Shown one piece after another: positions 1 through 6,130 of a stretch of 10,925 nucleotides of DNA. Under the pieces are notes generated by a model. The model worked only from the letters and a program-made list of their open reading frames with translations, had not been told where the DNA came from and searched no databases. Each line of letters opens with the position of its first letter. The first letter of the stretch is position 1. Origin of the DNA: JBFLVQ01 sp040758525 (lineage in GTDB: Bacteria; Acidobacteriota; Blastocatellia; Chloracidobacteriales; JADJPF01); the NCBI GenBank assembly GCA_040758525.1, contig JBFLVQ010000295.1, positions 1 to 10,925 on the forward strand. Reading direction: 5' to 3'. The position numbers and the translations under genes were made by a program.

Positions 1-240
1 AAAGAAGAACTCGTTATCAATATCATCGCTGTCTTGCACCAGCAACTGGCTGGAGGCTTCCGGGGGATAGCTGGGGATTGCTAATGTGTCATCATAAGCA
101 TCCAACTCGAATTGAGGCTGAGGCGCTGCAGGTGGCGGCGGTGGCACTTCACGCCTTAGCGCAGAAGTGTACTTGGGATTGCTCTCAGCCGCTTTCGGTG
201 GTGATGCTGGTATACGTCGAAACTTATCAAATAGAGCCAT
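1..240 (-). CDS. Hypothetical proline-rich protein in the pilP position, N-terminal 80 codons (C-terminus off the left edge)
   Basis: An open frame runs from an ATG at 240-238 to the window edge with no stop. The start is supported by AGGAG with a 7-base spacer, and it lies only 2 bases after the pilO stop, so it is the third gene of the pilus operon. The visible protein begins MALFDKFRRIPASPPK. It then has a run of five prolines near residue 34, further proline-rich sequence to about residue 60, and an acidic stretch (QDSDDIDNEFFF) at the edge. In the usual pilM-N-O-P-Q order this would be pilP, an inner-membrane lipoprotein. No hydrophobic signal or lipobox Cys is visible in these 80 residues, so a standard PilP is not supported. 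It may be a cytoplasmic or regulatory subunit or a diverged alignment protein. I do not recognise the family. Confidence 0.75.
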   Translation of the reverse strand, partial: MALFDKFRRIPASPPKAAESNPKYTSALRREVPPPPPAAPQPQFELDAYDDTLAIPSYPPEASSQLLVQDSDDIDNEFFF

Positions 241-242
241 AG

Positions 243-848
243 CTAGTTCTCCTGCGATTTCGTGCTGGTAAGACTGTTTTTGCTTACGTAAGCGGAAAAG
301 CTGATGTTGGCGCGTACCGTGGTGTAATCGGATTGCCCTTCCTGTTGCACCATTCTTACTCCACGTACTCGTAGTATTCTTTCAAAACGGGAAAAGTCAT
401 CGATAAAACGCATCACCCCGTCATAATAACCGAGCACTTCAACCTGAATGGGGATTTCGCTCATTGCGCCTTGTTGTTTGATTTGAGTCCCTTGTGAGAA
501 GTGCTCTAGTTTAAGATTCCTTTGTGTGGCTTGATTAGCCATCCAATCAAGCACTTTAGGTAGTTCTGCCTCTGGTGGCAGTAGAGGTCTGAGAGCACGA
601 TATCGCTCTTCTGCTTCGGCAAAAGCGCGCTCTAGTTGTTCTGAGTTGGCTTTAATACGCTCGTTCTCATCATTGAGATACTGTAGCTGTGCCAGCCTTT
701 CCCTTACTTTAGCAATCTCTGCATATTGAGACTGAAAGTAGTAGTAGTCGGCAGCCTCTTGGCATCCCCACAATAGTGTGAGAGCAAGCAAGATACTGGA
801 GATCACACGTAAGGCTTTGTTTGGTTTAGTAGACTGCTGCTTGTTCAT
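243..848 (-). CDS. pilO: PilO-like type IV pilus inner-membrane alignment protein
   Basis: 201 residues, close to the usual PilO/GspM length. Residues 1-13 are a basic cytoplasmic tail and residues 14-29 (RVISSILLALTLLWGC) are the single membrane segment. Residues 38-85 are a Glu/Arg/Leu-rich coiled coil. Residues 86-188 form the periplasmic PilO fold, with the family pattern LPPEAELPKVLDWMANQA at 89-106 and IPIQVEVLGYYDGVMRFIDD at 132-151, followed by RILRVRGVRM. PilO pairs with PilN to form the periplasmic bridge between the PilM ring and PilP/secretin. The start has a perfect AAGGAG 7 bases upstream and lies 26 bases after the preceding gene. The sequence LWGC at 26-29 superficially resembles a lipobox, but Trp at that position is atypical and PilO is not a lipoprotein. 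GspM of a type II secretion system is the alternative name. Confidence 0.85.
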   Translation of the reverse strand: MNKQQSTKPNKALRVISSILLALTLLWGCQEAADYYYFQSQYAEIAKVRERLAQLQYLNDENERIKANSEQLERAFAEAEERYRALRPLLPPEAELPKVLDWMANQATQRNLKLEHFSQGTQIKQQGAMSEIPIQVEVLGYYDGVMRFIDDFSRFERILRVRGVRMVQQEGQSDYTTVRANISFSAYVSKNSLTSTKSQEN

Positions 849-874
849 TAAGTTACTCCTTGGTTACTGCCTGA

Positions 875-2395
875 TTACTGCTTGGCTGGTTGCTGCTGTG
901 CAGGTAGCGGCACGTCATTGGGGGGAATTGCACCGATATACTTGCAACTGATGGTATAGTTACCGACATTTGTCTTATCGTCATAGATTGGTACGACATC
1001 AGCAAATATACCCACGCTCTGACCTAAACGGTTGGCAAGTGCGATTGCAGCAGGGCGTTCTGGAGCATAACCTTTTAATGTCAGATTGGTCTCTTGAATA
1101 TCTAGTTCAGTAAAGACTAAACCCTTGGGTATACGTTGATCTAACTGGTCAAGCACGGTTCTGACGGTTAGTTGACTCTTACGAATATCACTGATTGCCA
1201 CGACCCTAGCATTAATGGAAGAGATCTTATCCTTATACTCGTCGTGTTTAGCGCGTATATCGCTGAGAGTGGCAGCGCGTGCCTGCTCTTTGGACAACTG
1301 TAGAGCAAGATCAGATTTCTCTGAGGATAGTTGTAGAAAACGGTAGCCAGCCAGGGTAAGGGCAGCAAGCAGACTGATCGCGATAATCTTACGTTGCAGA
1401 AAGAGGAACGAAAGCGTCTTACTAACACTGAGACGAGAAATATCTAGTACCTTACTAACAGGGGTCTGCTCTTTACGAATTATTCGTTCCAGCGGCAATT
1501 CACGTTGCAGTTCCAGGTCCGTATCAGCAAGGTTAAGACCGACGCTTTCCAAGATCAGGCCAGCGCCACCTAGCGCAACGGCAAGACGATGGCCATGTTG
1601 CTGAGTCTCTTTACGCTTGAAACCAGAGATACGTCCAATCTCAAACGCACCATTGCGATAAGGTTGCAACAGTTCTACCTGAGTGGCAAAGCTGCGCATC
1701 GCCTTGACATCAGCCTCGTCGCAATCTCCTGCTAGCAGTAATAGATCGTAATTGGTTTGACTCAATTTCTCATTGGCCGATTGTAGTAAGGCACAGATTT
1801 CTGAGTAGTTAGTCTCTTTATCACCAGCTTTAATCTCAATCGAGCCTTGCCAGACAGGCATTTCTGTCTGTACTACTAACAACGATACCAATTGTCCAGT
1901 AATATGTAAGAGTGCCGTACGTATTTCTGCTTGTGGTCGATAGCTACGCAGGTAGATGTAGAGCAGTGCAACCATAGACTGGCTAATAGAGAACTGATTG
2001 ATAGCAGGAAAAGTATCTTTCACACTCTTGAGGATCTCATTAGCAGTTTCACGATGAATGGCAGCAAGGATAGCGCTACGAGAGATGTTAAGGTAATCGG
2101 CATATTGGGTCTCAACTGTAACACCACGCTTACGCTTCTCTAATTCCAGGTTATAGCCACTCAATTCAGGTACGGCAAAGCAGAGAGTATGAGCATCCCC
2201 TAGTATTACAGTCGCCGCTTCTGGTTTATAACCTTGTAAGAAATCTGTGCTACCACTGTTCTGTTCTGAATAGAAATCCCATTCTTCCACTAAAAATCGT
2301 TCTCCATTACTGGAGACTAACACGGCTTTGGTGGTGTCATCGTCACATAGATCTATTGATACGACGGTACGCATCTTCTCAAGCACACGAAACAT
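875..2395 (-). CDS. PilM-PilN-type fusion protein (GspL-like architecture), pilus/secretion inner-membrane assembly
   Basis: 506 residues, too long for PilM (about 350) or PilN (about 190) alone. Residues 9-280 resemble the actin-like PilM cytoplasmic domain: an opening TVVSIDLCDDDTTKAVLV strand pair, an alternating alpha/beta body, and LAVALGGAGLIL at 271-282 where PilM ends ALG.ALR. The first phosphate-binding loop lacks the usual glycine (DLCDDDTT), so nucleotide binding may be lost. Residues 283-335 are a linker. Residues 336-354 are one membrane helix. Residues 355-400 are a coiled coil, and 405-488 match the PilN periplasmic domain (VLDQLDQRIPKGLVFTELDIQETNLTLKGYA). It ends in a Pro/Gln tail. 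The start has AAGGAA 7 bases upstream; Met8 at 2374 is an alternative. It is first in the operon, followed by pilO. The layout equals GspL, so a type II secretion role is possible. The PilN half is the firmer call. Confidence 0.78.
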   Translation of the reverse strand: MFRVLEKMRTVVSIDLCDDDTTKAVLVSSNGERFLVEEWDFYSEQNSGSTDFLQGYKPEAATVILGDAHTLCFAVPELSGYNLELEKRKRGVTVETQYADYLNISRSAILAAIHRETANEILKSVKDTFPAINQFSISQSMVALLYIYLRSYRPQAEIRTALLHITGQLVSLLVVQTEMPVWQGSIEIKAGDKETNYSEICALLQSANEKLSQTNYDLLLLAGDCDEADVKAMRSFATQVELLQPYRNGAFEIGRISGFKRKETQQHGHRLAVALGGAGLILESVGLNLADTDLELQRELPLERIIRKEQTPVSKVLDISRLSVSKTLSFLFLQRKIIAISLLAALTLAGYRFLQLSSEKSDLALQLSKEQARAATLSDIRAKHDEYKDKISSINARVVAISDIRKSQLTVRTVLDQLDQRIPKGLVFTELDIQETNLTLKGYAPERPAAIALANRLGQSVGIFADVVPIYDDKTNVGNYTISCKYIGAIPPNDVPLPAQQQPAKQ

Positions 2396-2461
2396 ACCTG
2401 AATTCCTTTCCTGGCTTTCCCGTTAATTATTTGGTATTGGCAATTACGCATAACATTACCT

Positions 2462-2478
2462 AGAAAAAATCGTGCCAG
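2462..2478 (-). promoter_or_regulatory. Candidate sigma-54 (-24/-12) promoter for the pilus operon
   Basis: Read on the minus strand, 2478 to 2462 is CTGGCACGATTTTTTCT. Against the sigma-54 consensus YTGGCACG-N4-TTGCW, the whole -24 element matches, the spacing is correct, and the -12 element reads TTTCT, with one substitution of the conserved G. The predicted start of transcription is near 2451, giving a leader of about 55 bases before the pilus ATG at 2395. No good sigma-70 alternative was found in this stretch. The -12 G is normally strongly conserved, so this stays a candidate. Confidence 0.45.
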
Positions 2479-2520
2479 GTCGATAAGATCCCGCCGCCGA
2501 CTCTTTCCGTTATCATAATG

Positions 2521-2568
2521 GCCATTGTTTCAAAGCGTTATGAGAGTTTAACTGTCTACAACAATGGC
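2521..2568. repeat. Inverted repeat GCCATTGTT / AACAATGGC
   Basis: The 9-base arms at 2521-2529 and 2560-2568 are perfectly complementary across a 30-base spacer. The left arm overlaps the 10-base palindrome AATGGCCATT (2517-2526). It shares the TGGC core with the larger palindrome array to its right and lies between that array and the candidate sigma-54 promoter. The long spacer makes a protein-binding role more likely than an RNA hairpin. Confidence 0.5.
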
Positions 2569-2596
2569 TGTCTAGTAAGAACTGGTATATAGATAT

Positions 2597-2654
2597 TGCC
2601 AATAATGGCAGTCATGCCAGAAATGGCAATCGCTTAGGACTGCCATTTTTGGCA
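2597..2654. repeat. Three tandem TGCCA-N4-TGGCA palindromes (putative regulator-binding array)
   Basis: Exact copies lie at 2597-2610 (spacer ATAA), 2615-2628 (spacer GAAA) and 2641-2654 (spacer TTTT). The 10 palindromic bases are identical each time, the central 4 differ, and start-to-start distances are 18 and 26 bases. The first and third copies also form a larger inverted repeat, 2597-2613 against 2638-2654, with 16 of 17 positions complementary. Conserved half-sites with free spacers are typical of a dimeric DNA-binding protein. The array lies about 145-205 bases upstream of the predicted leftward transcription start, which is the usual place for enhancer-binding-protein sites of sigma-54 promoters. 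Isolated half-sites also occur at 2438-2442, 2473-2477 (inside the -24 element) and 2783-2787. Confidence 0.7.
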
Positions 2655-2748
2655 CACTTACCGCGCAGCAATAAGACTATACAGTATTCTTCCTATATAC
2701 TTATTAACGGATTTGGGGTTTATTTGTATTCTAAGGAGAAAAAATTTT

Positions 2749-2802
2749 TTGAAAAAACTTCCGGGTTTAACTTTTGTTAGCCTGCCAGCACCCCTATACT
2801 AA
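2749..2802 (+). CDS. Possible 17-residue leader peptide or gene remnant
   Basis: AAGGAG at 2733-2738 is followed 10 bases later by TTG at 2749, opening a 17-codon frame, MKKLPGLTFVSLPAPLY, that ends TAA at 2800-2802. The basic-then-hydrophobic start resembles a truncated secretion signal. The frame ends 34 bases before the transporter ATG, so it could be a leader peptide or the stub of a lost exported-protein gene. However, the -10 element I favour for the transporter lies at its end, and the peptide has no recognisable homologue. The ribosome-binding site match is the only real evidence. Confidence 0.2.
   Translation: MKKLPGLTFVSLPAPLY
2774..2800 (+). promoter_or_regulatory. Candidate sigma-70 promoter for the MFS gene
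   Basis: TTGTTA (2774-2779) and TATACT (2795-2800) are separated by 15 bases; shifting the -35 to TTTGTT at 2773 gives 16. Transcription would start near 2807, leaving a leader of 30-45 bases. The -10 is good (5 of 6) and the -35 is weak and tightly spaced. Confidence 0.35.
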
Positions 2803-2836
2803 GCTGAAAACTATTTACTATAAATAAGATAGTGTA

Positions 2837-4042
2837 ATGGGAGAAGAGCAGTTGAAAGAATTGCGTGAAACTGCGGCAAGCCGCCAGACCAAGCTTCCCG
2901 CCACAGCAATAGTGATTGGATTGGTCAGTTTCTTTTCCGATGTGAGTACAGAGATAGCCTATCCATTACTACCACTTTTTATTAGCACAATATTGGGTGC
3001 GCCACCCAGTGTGCTTGGTCTCATTGAAGGAGTCGCCGAAGGCACCGCCAGTATGATAACAGGTCTTTCAGGTTGGATCTCCGATCGATTTAAAAGCCGA
3101 AAATGGCTGGCAATTTTTGGCTATGGTACAACCGTGCTTGCTAAACCGCTGGTTGCGCTGGCAGTAGGATGGCCATTGGTGCTCTCAGGTCGGTTTATCG
3201 ACCGTTTTGGCAAGGGAGTACGTTCTGCGCCCAAAGATGCATTGTTGGCCGATGTTGCTACACCAGCAACACGAGGCCGTATTTTTGGCTTTGAGCGTAT
3301 GATGGATAGCGCAGGCGCTGTACTAGGGCCTGCCTTTGCGCTACTGCTCTTTTATACATTGGGATTCCATATACGTACAGTACTACTTCTTACTGTAACT
3401 CCGGCCATTGCTGCTTTCTTACTCTTTTTCTTGGTACCCGAGAAACATTCTGTTACTTCTACTCCACGCCAATTCTCGATTGCAGGATTAAGCCGTGAAT
3501 TTTGGATCTTTCTTGCTATCAATACAGTCTTCAATATTGGCAACTCTAGCAATACATTTCTACTTTTGAAGGCTAGTGATACGGGTATGGATGTTACCAG
3601 AACTCTCTTCTGTTATATGCTCTATAATGCTGTCTACTCGCTGGGTTCTTATCCTGCTGGTGTTGTCTCGGATCGTTTGGGGCGCAAGAATGTTCTGATT
3701 CTTGGTTTCTTACTCTTCTCACTCGCTTATTTTGGTTTTGCCATCGTGCAAGTCTCTAGCTGGATCTGGGTGTTATTTACCATCTATGGTTTTTATCCAG
3801 CTTTAACAGATGGTGTCAGTAAGGCGCTTGCGGTTGATACCACTTCTACTGAGTTGCGTGCTACCGCAATAGGAATATTTTCCGCGGCGCTCGGGTTCAG
3901 TCGATTGTTAGCTAGCCTGATCGGTGGACTATTATGGGAATATTGGGGCAGTGCTGCGACTTTCTATTATGGCGCCATTTGCGCACTACTGGCAGTAATC
4001 CTTTTTATAACTATCTTTCCCAAGCTACACAGGACTAGTTAA
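2837..4042 (+). CDS. MFS transporter, 12-TM, unknown substrate
   Basis: 401 residues with about 12 hydrophobic segments, a complete MFS protein of the inner membrane. The N-terminal half begins VSFFSDVSTEIAYPLLPLFI (30-49), then IEGVAEGTASMITGLSGW and the loop 2-3 motif ISDRFKSRKW (81-90), then RFIDRFGKGVRSAPKDALLA (119-138), the hallmark of this MFS subgroup. The second half repeats the loop motif as VSDRLGRKN (277-285). Members are often annotated as putative drug/efflux carriers, but substrates are not established, so no specificity is claimed. Its ATG has no Shine-Dalgarno, whereas the in-frame TTG at 2852 (codon 6) is preceded by GGGAG with an 8-base spacer. The protein may therefore begin there. 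It is a single gene, divergent from the pilus operon, and its stop overlaps the stop of the convergent acetyltransferase gene. Confidence 0.88.
   Translation: MGEEQLKELRETAASRQTKLPATAIVIGLVSFFSDVSTEIAYPLLPLFISTILGAPPSVLGLIEGVAEGTASMITGLSGWISDRFKSRKWLAIFGYGTTVLAKPLVALAVGWPLVLSGRFIDRFGKGVRSAPKDALLADVATPATRGRIFGFERMMDSAGAVLGPAFALLLFYTLGFHIRTVLLLTVTPAIAAFLLFFLVPEKHSVTSTPRQFSIAGLSREFWIFLAINTVFNIGNSSNTFLLLKASDTGMDVTRTLFCYMLYNAVYSLGSYPAGVVSDRLGRKNVLILGFLLFSLAYFGFAIVQVSSWIWVLFTIYGFYPALTDGVSKALAVDTTSTELRATAIGIFSAALGFSRLLASLIGGLLWEYWGSAATFYYGAICALLAVILFITIFPKLHRTS
2839..2843 (+). promoter_or_regulatory. Shine-Dalgarno GGGAG favouring a TTG start at 2852
   Basis: GGGAG sits 8 bases before the in-frame TTG at 2852-2854. 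The stretch before ATG 2837 (AAATAAGATAGTGTA) has no purine-rich site. If this site is used, the annotated first five codons of the transporter are untranslated. Confidence 0.4.
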
Positions 4043-4902
4043 GATTCTAACTGTTGATGAAATGTCGCACATTGACGACAGTTTGCATCATCACAGAGCA
4101 ATAGCGTGGGATCATCTTTAAGAAGTTGAATAAATAGATCAACAACTGGGCGTTGACGCATCAATTGGCAAGGGGCGTCTCCCACCTGGCCATAAGTTAT
4201 CAGGCCAGCGCGGCGCAAGTAGGGTTCGGCTTGAATAAAGCCTTCACTACATTGTGCACTGCGCGTAAGCCGTACAAAACGTATCTCACCTTGTGAATCC
4301 TGTACCTTAACACGATCATTAGGTTTGCCAGCAGACATCTTTATATAAGGCACATCAGCGGCAGATTCTGCCAGGTGTAATGAGGTGTTACGGCGATTAT
4401 CGACCCCCAATAGTAGTATCCAGCCATCTAGTTCATAGAGCCGACCTACAGGACTACTCCATCCTTCTGGCTCATGTAAGGAATGGTCGCTGGTAATAAA
4501 GTTGGCATGTCTGCCCAGCGCAGCAATTGAGGCAATGGGATGGCTACTACGTCTTACTCCAGAATAGCCTAGGATAGTGCAGGGGATAATGCCTACTGAG
4601 ACCGGCAAGATTAATTGCGGATCAAAGAGCGGTATCCCCTCACGTATCTTCTCCCAATATTTAAGCGGCACAAGTGGATTATGCCAGTTCTCTGGATCGC
4701 TCAACTCAGGTGTATGAGTAGGTACACATAACGTGCCTTCACTACCTAAACAGCGTCGCAGCGCATTTATCACTGATATCGCGCCACCAACTACATAACC
4801 TATAGAGCTAAGCGAGCTATGTAGTAGCAATGCACTGCCTGGCATTACACCTAGCCGTACAAAATCCTCATAGAGTTCGTCTTGCGTGTAGATGTTCTCC
4901 AT
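4039..4902 (-). CDS. AAC(3)/YokD-family N-acetyltransferase-like protein
   Basis: 287 residues, full length for the Antibiotic_NAT family, whose characterised members transfer acetyl from acetyl-CoA to the 3-amino group of aminoglycosides; many members have other or unknown substrates. Family blocks are all present: LLLHSSLSSIGYVVGGA (25-41), GTLCVPTHTPELSDPENW (56-73), FDP (93-95), RRSSHPIASIAALG (117-130), WSSPVGRLYELDGWILLLGV (148-167) and NTSLHLAE (172-179) with the conserved His. The C-terminus carries a Cys cluster C270-x4-C275-x2-C278 followed by His282, which could bind a metal. The gene starts 10 bases after serC, almost certainly on the same transcript, with only a weak, very close GAGG before its ATG. 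Position beside serC suggests a housekeeping or small-molecule role; resistance should not be assumed from sequence alone. Its stop shares TTAA with the transporter gene. Confidence 0.85.
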   Translation of the reverse strand: MENIYTQDELYEDFVRLGVMPGSALLLHSSLSSIGYVVGGAISVINALRRCLGSEGTLCVPTHTPELSDPENWHNPLVPLKYWEKIREGIPLFDPQLILPVSVGIIPCTILGYSGVRRSSHPIASIAALGRHANFITSDHSLHEPEGWSSPVGRLYELDGWILLLGVDNRRNTSLHLAESAADVPYIKMSAGKPNDRVKVQDSQGEIRFVRLTRSAQCSEGFIQAEPYLRRAGLITYGQVGDAPCQLMRQRPVVDLFIQLLKDDPTLLLCDDANCRQCATFHQQLES

Positions 4903-4912
4903 ACCTCAAGAT

Positions 4913-5998
4913 CTATCCATGTTTTCGTTCGAACTCTTTCATAAATGCGACCAGCGCTTCAACACCTTCACGAGGAAATGCATTATAGATCGATGCGCGC
5001 AGGCCGCCTACAGAACGATGACCTTTTAGACCATCAAAACCGGCAACAGTAGCTTCTTTAACAAAGAGTTTTTCTAGATCCTCATTGGGCAGACGGAAAG
5101 TAACATTCATTAATGAACGACTGCCTGCTTTGGCATGGCCACGATAGAAGTCACCAGCATCAATAGCATCATAGAGTGGTTTGGCCTTCTCTTGATTGAG
5201 CTTATGCATTGCTGCTAGTCCGCCTAGATTAACTAGCCATTGTGTAACCAATTTAACAATGTAGATGGCAAATACAGGTGGTGTATTGTAGAGTGATTTA
5301 GTATCTGCATGCGTCTTATAGGCAAGCATTGTAGGCATATCAGCAGGTGGTTCGCGCACCAGGTCTTTACGAATAATCACTAGTGTTACGCCCGCCGGCC
5401 CCATATTCTTCTGTGCCCCTGCATAGATTAGCGCATAGCGATCTACATTGATAGGGCGACTCAACATATCTGAAGAAGTATCACACACTAGTGGTACCTT
5501 GCCTACCTCTGGATCATAAGACCATTCTGTGCCATGTATCGTGTTGTTAGAAGTGAAATGTACATAACTAGCTTCGGGATCTAGTTTGAGTTCTGATTGT
5601 GCAGGGACGTGATTGAAATTATCTGCCTCAGTAGTAGCGGCAATGTTGATCTGACCTACTCGCTTAGCCTCCTTTAAGGCTGCCTTGGCCCAGGAACCGG
5701 TGATTATGTAGTCGGCTTTACTACCTTTCTCAAGTAGGTTCATTGGTACCATTGAGAATTGTAGGCTTGCCCCGCCTTGTAGGAAGAGCACATGATAATT
5801 ATCCGAGATATTGAGTAGGCGACGTATATTTGCCTCTGCTCCTTCAATGATCTCATCAAAAGTTTTTGAGCGGTGGCTGATCTCTAGCACTGACATCCCT
5901 ACACCTGGGAGACTGAGCAGATCGCGCTGTGCCTCCTCTAACACTGGTAAGGGCAATACGGCCGGCCCCGCACTAAAATTATAGATTCTTTCGCTCAC
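4913..5998 (-). CDS. serC: Phosphoserine aminotransferase
   Basis: 361 residues, the normal size. SerC is a cytoplasmic PLP enzyme that converts 3-phosphohydroxypyruvate and glutamate to phosphoserine in serine synthesis, and it also acts in the deoxyxylulose-5-phosphate-dependent pyridoxine pathway. The hallmarks are YNFSAGPAVLP (6-16), EISHRSK (39-45), LFLQGGASLQF (71-81), the strand with catalytic-site Asp in VCDTSSDMLSR (171-181), the PLP-binding Lys197 in YAGAQKNMGPAG (192-203), and GHRSVGGLRASIYNAFP (326-342). The start codon is GTG at 5998-5996, set by a very strong AAGGAGGAG with about 8 bases of spacing; no better ATG lies upstream. It is first of a two-gene unit with the acetyltransferase downstream. 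No serA or serB is in the window. Confidence 0.96.
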   Translation of the reverse strand: MSERIYNFSAGPAVLPLPVLEEAQRDLLSLPGVGMSVLEISHRSKTFDEIIEGAEANIRRLLNISDNYHVLFLQGGASLQFSMVPMNLLEKGSKADYIITGSWAKAALKEAKRVGQINIAATTEADNFNHVPAQSELKLDPEASYVHFTSNNTIHGTEWSYDPEVGKVPLVCDTSSDMLSRPINVDRYALIYAGAQKNMGPAGVTLVIIRKDLVREPPADMPTMLAYKTHADTKSLYNTPPVFAIYIVKLVTQWLVNLGGLAAMHKLNQEKAKPLYDAIDAGDFYRGHAKAGSRSLMNVTFRLPNEDLEKLFVKEATVAGFDGLKGHRSVGGLRASIYNAFPREGVEALVAFMKEFERKHG

Positions 5999-6033
5999 AG
6001 CGATCTCCTCCTTAATATTGGAAATGGCGATAG

Positions 6034-6061
6034 CTTATGCGTATATGCGCGCCTCGGTCAA
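6034..6061 (-). promoter_or_regulatory. Candidate sigma-70 promoter of serC
   Basis: On the minus strand TTGACC (6061-6056) is followed after 16 bases by CATAAG (6039-6034). Matches are 5 of 6 and 4 of 6. Transcription would begin near 6027, about 29 bases before the GTG and with room for the AAGGAGGAG site. Confidence 0.4.
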
Positions 6062-6095
6062 ATGACTTTAGCTCGCCCTATATCTGGTACTAAAC

Positions 6096-6124
6096 TTGAC
6101 AATTAATGCAGCATCTTGTACAGT
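6096..6124 (+). promoter_or_regulatory. Rightward sigma-70-like promoter in the serC-hemY gap
   Basis: TTGACA (6096-6101) is a perfect -35, followed by a 17-base spacer and TACAGT (6119-6124), 4 of 6 for the -10. It points toward the 3' end of hemY, where no real plus-strand gene exists, so it would make either a short RNA or antisense RNA. The overlapping sequence TGTCAA at 6124-6129 also forms an inverted repeat with the -35 (TTGACA-N22-TGTCAA), which could be an operator instead. Confidence 0.35.
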
Positions 6125-6130
6125 GTCAAT

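Larger units (their letters stand above)
2396..2836. other. 441-base divergent intergenic region between the pilus operon and the MFS gene
   Basis: No long coding frame lies here. It holds, from left to right, a candidate sigma-54 promoter facing left (2462-2478), a GCCATTGTT/AACAATGGC inverted repeat (2521-2568) with a small AATGGCCATT palindrome at its left, three TGCCA-N4-TGGCA palindromes (2597-2654), an A6T6 tract (2739-2750), a 17-codon frame behind AAGGAG (2749-2802) and a sigma-70-like promoter facing right (2774-2800). The hexamer AATGGC or its complement appears six or more times between 2517 and 2647. Confidence 0.8.

Noticed and set aside
1168..1428. 86-codon minus-strand frame and 70-codon plus-strand frame (1931-2143) inside the PilM-PilN gene
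   Set aside because: Both are alternate frames of a well-supported gene, lack ribosome-binding sites and show no protein-like features.
2649..2665. Rightward sigma-54-like site (GG-N10-GC) overlapping the third palindrome
   Set aside because: Spacing is right but the -12 reads CCGCG and the -24 match comes from the palindrome half-site itself; a sigma-70 element nearer the MFS gene is more plausible.
4039..4902. Acquired aminoglycoside-resistance gene
   Set aside because: Family membership is clear, but there are no mobile-element signs, composition matches its neighbours, and it is coupled to serC; resistance cannot be inferred.
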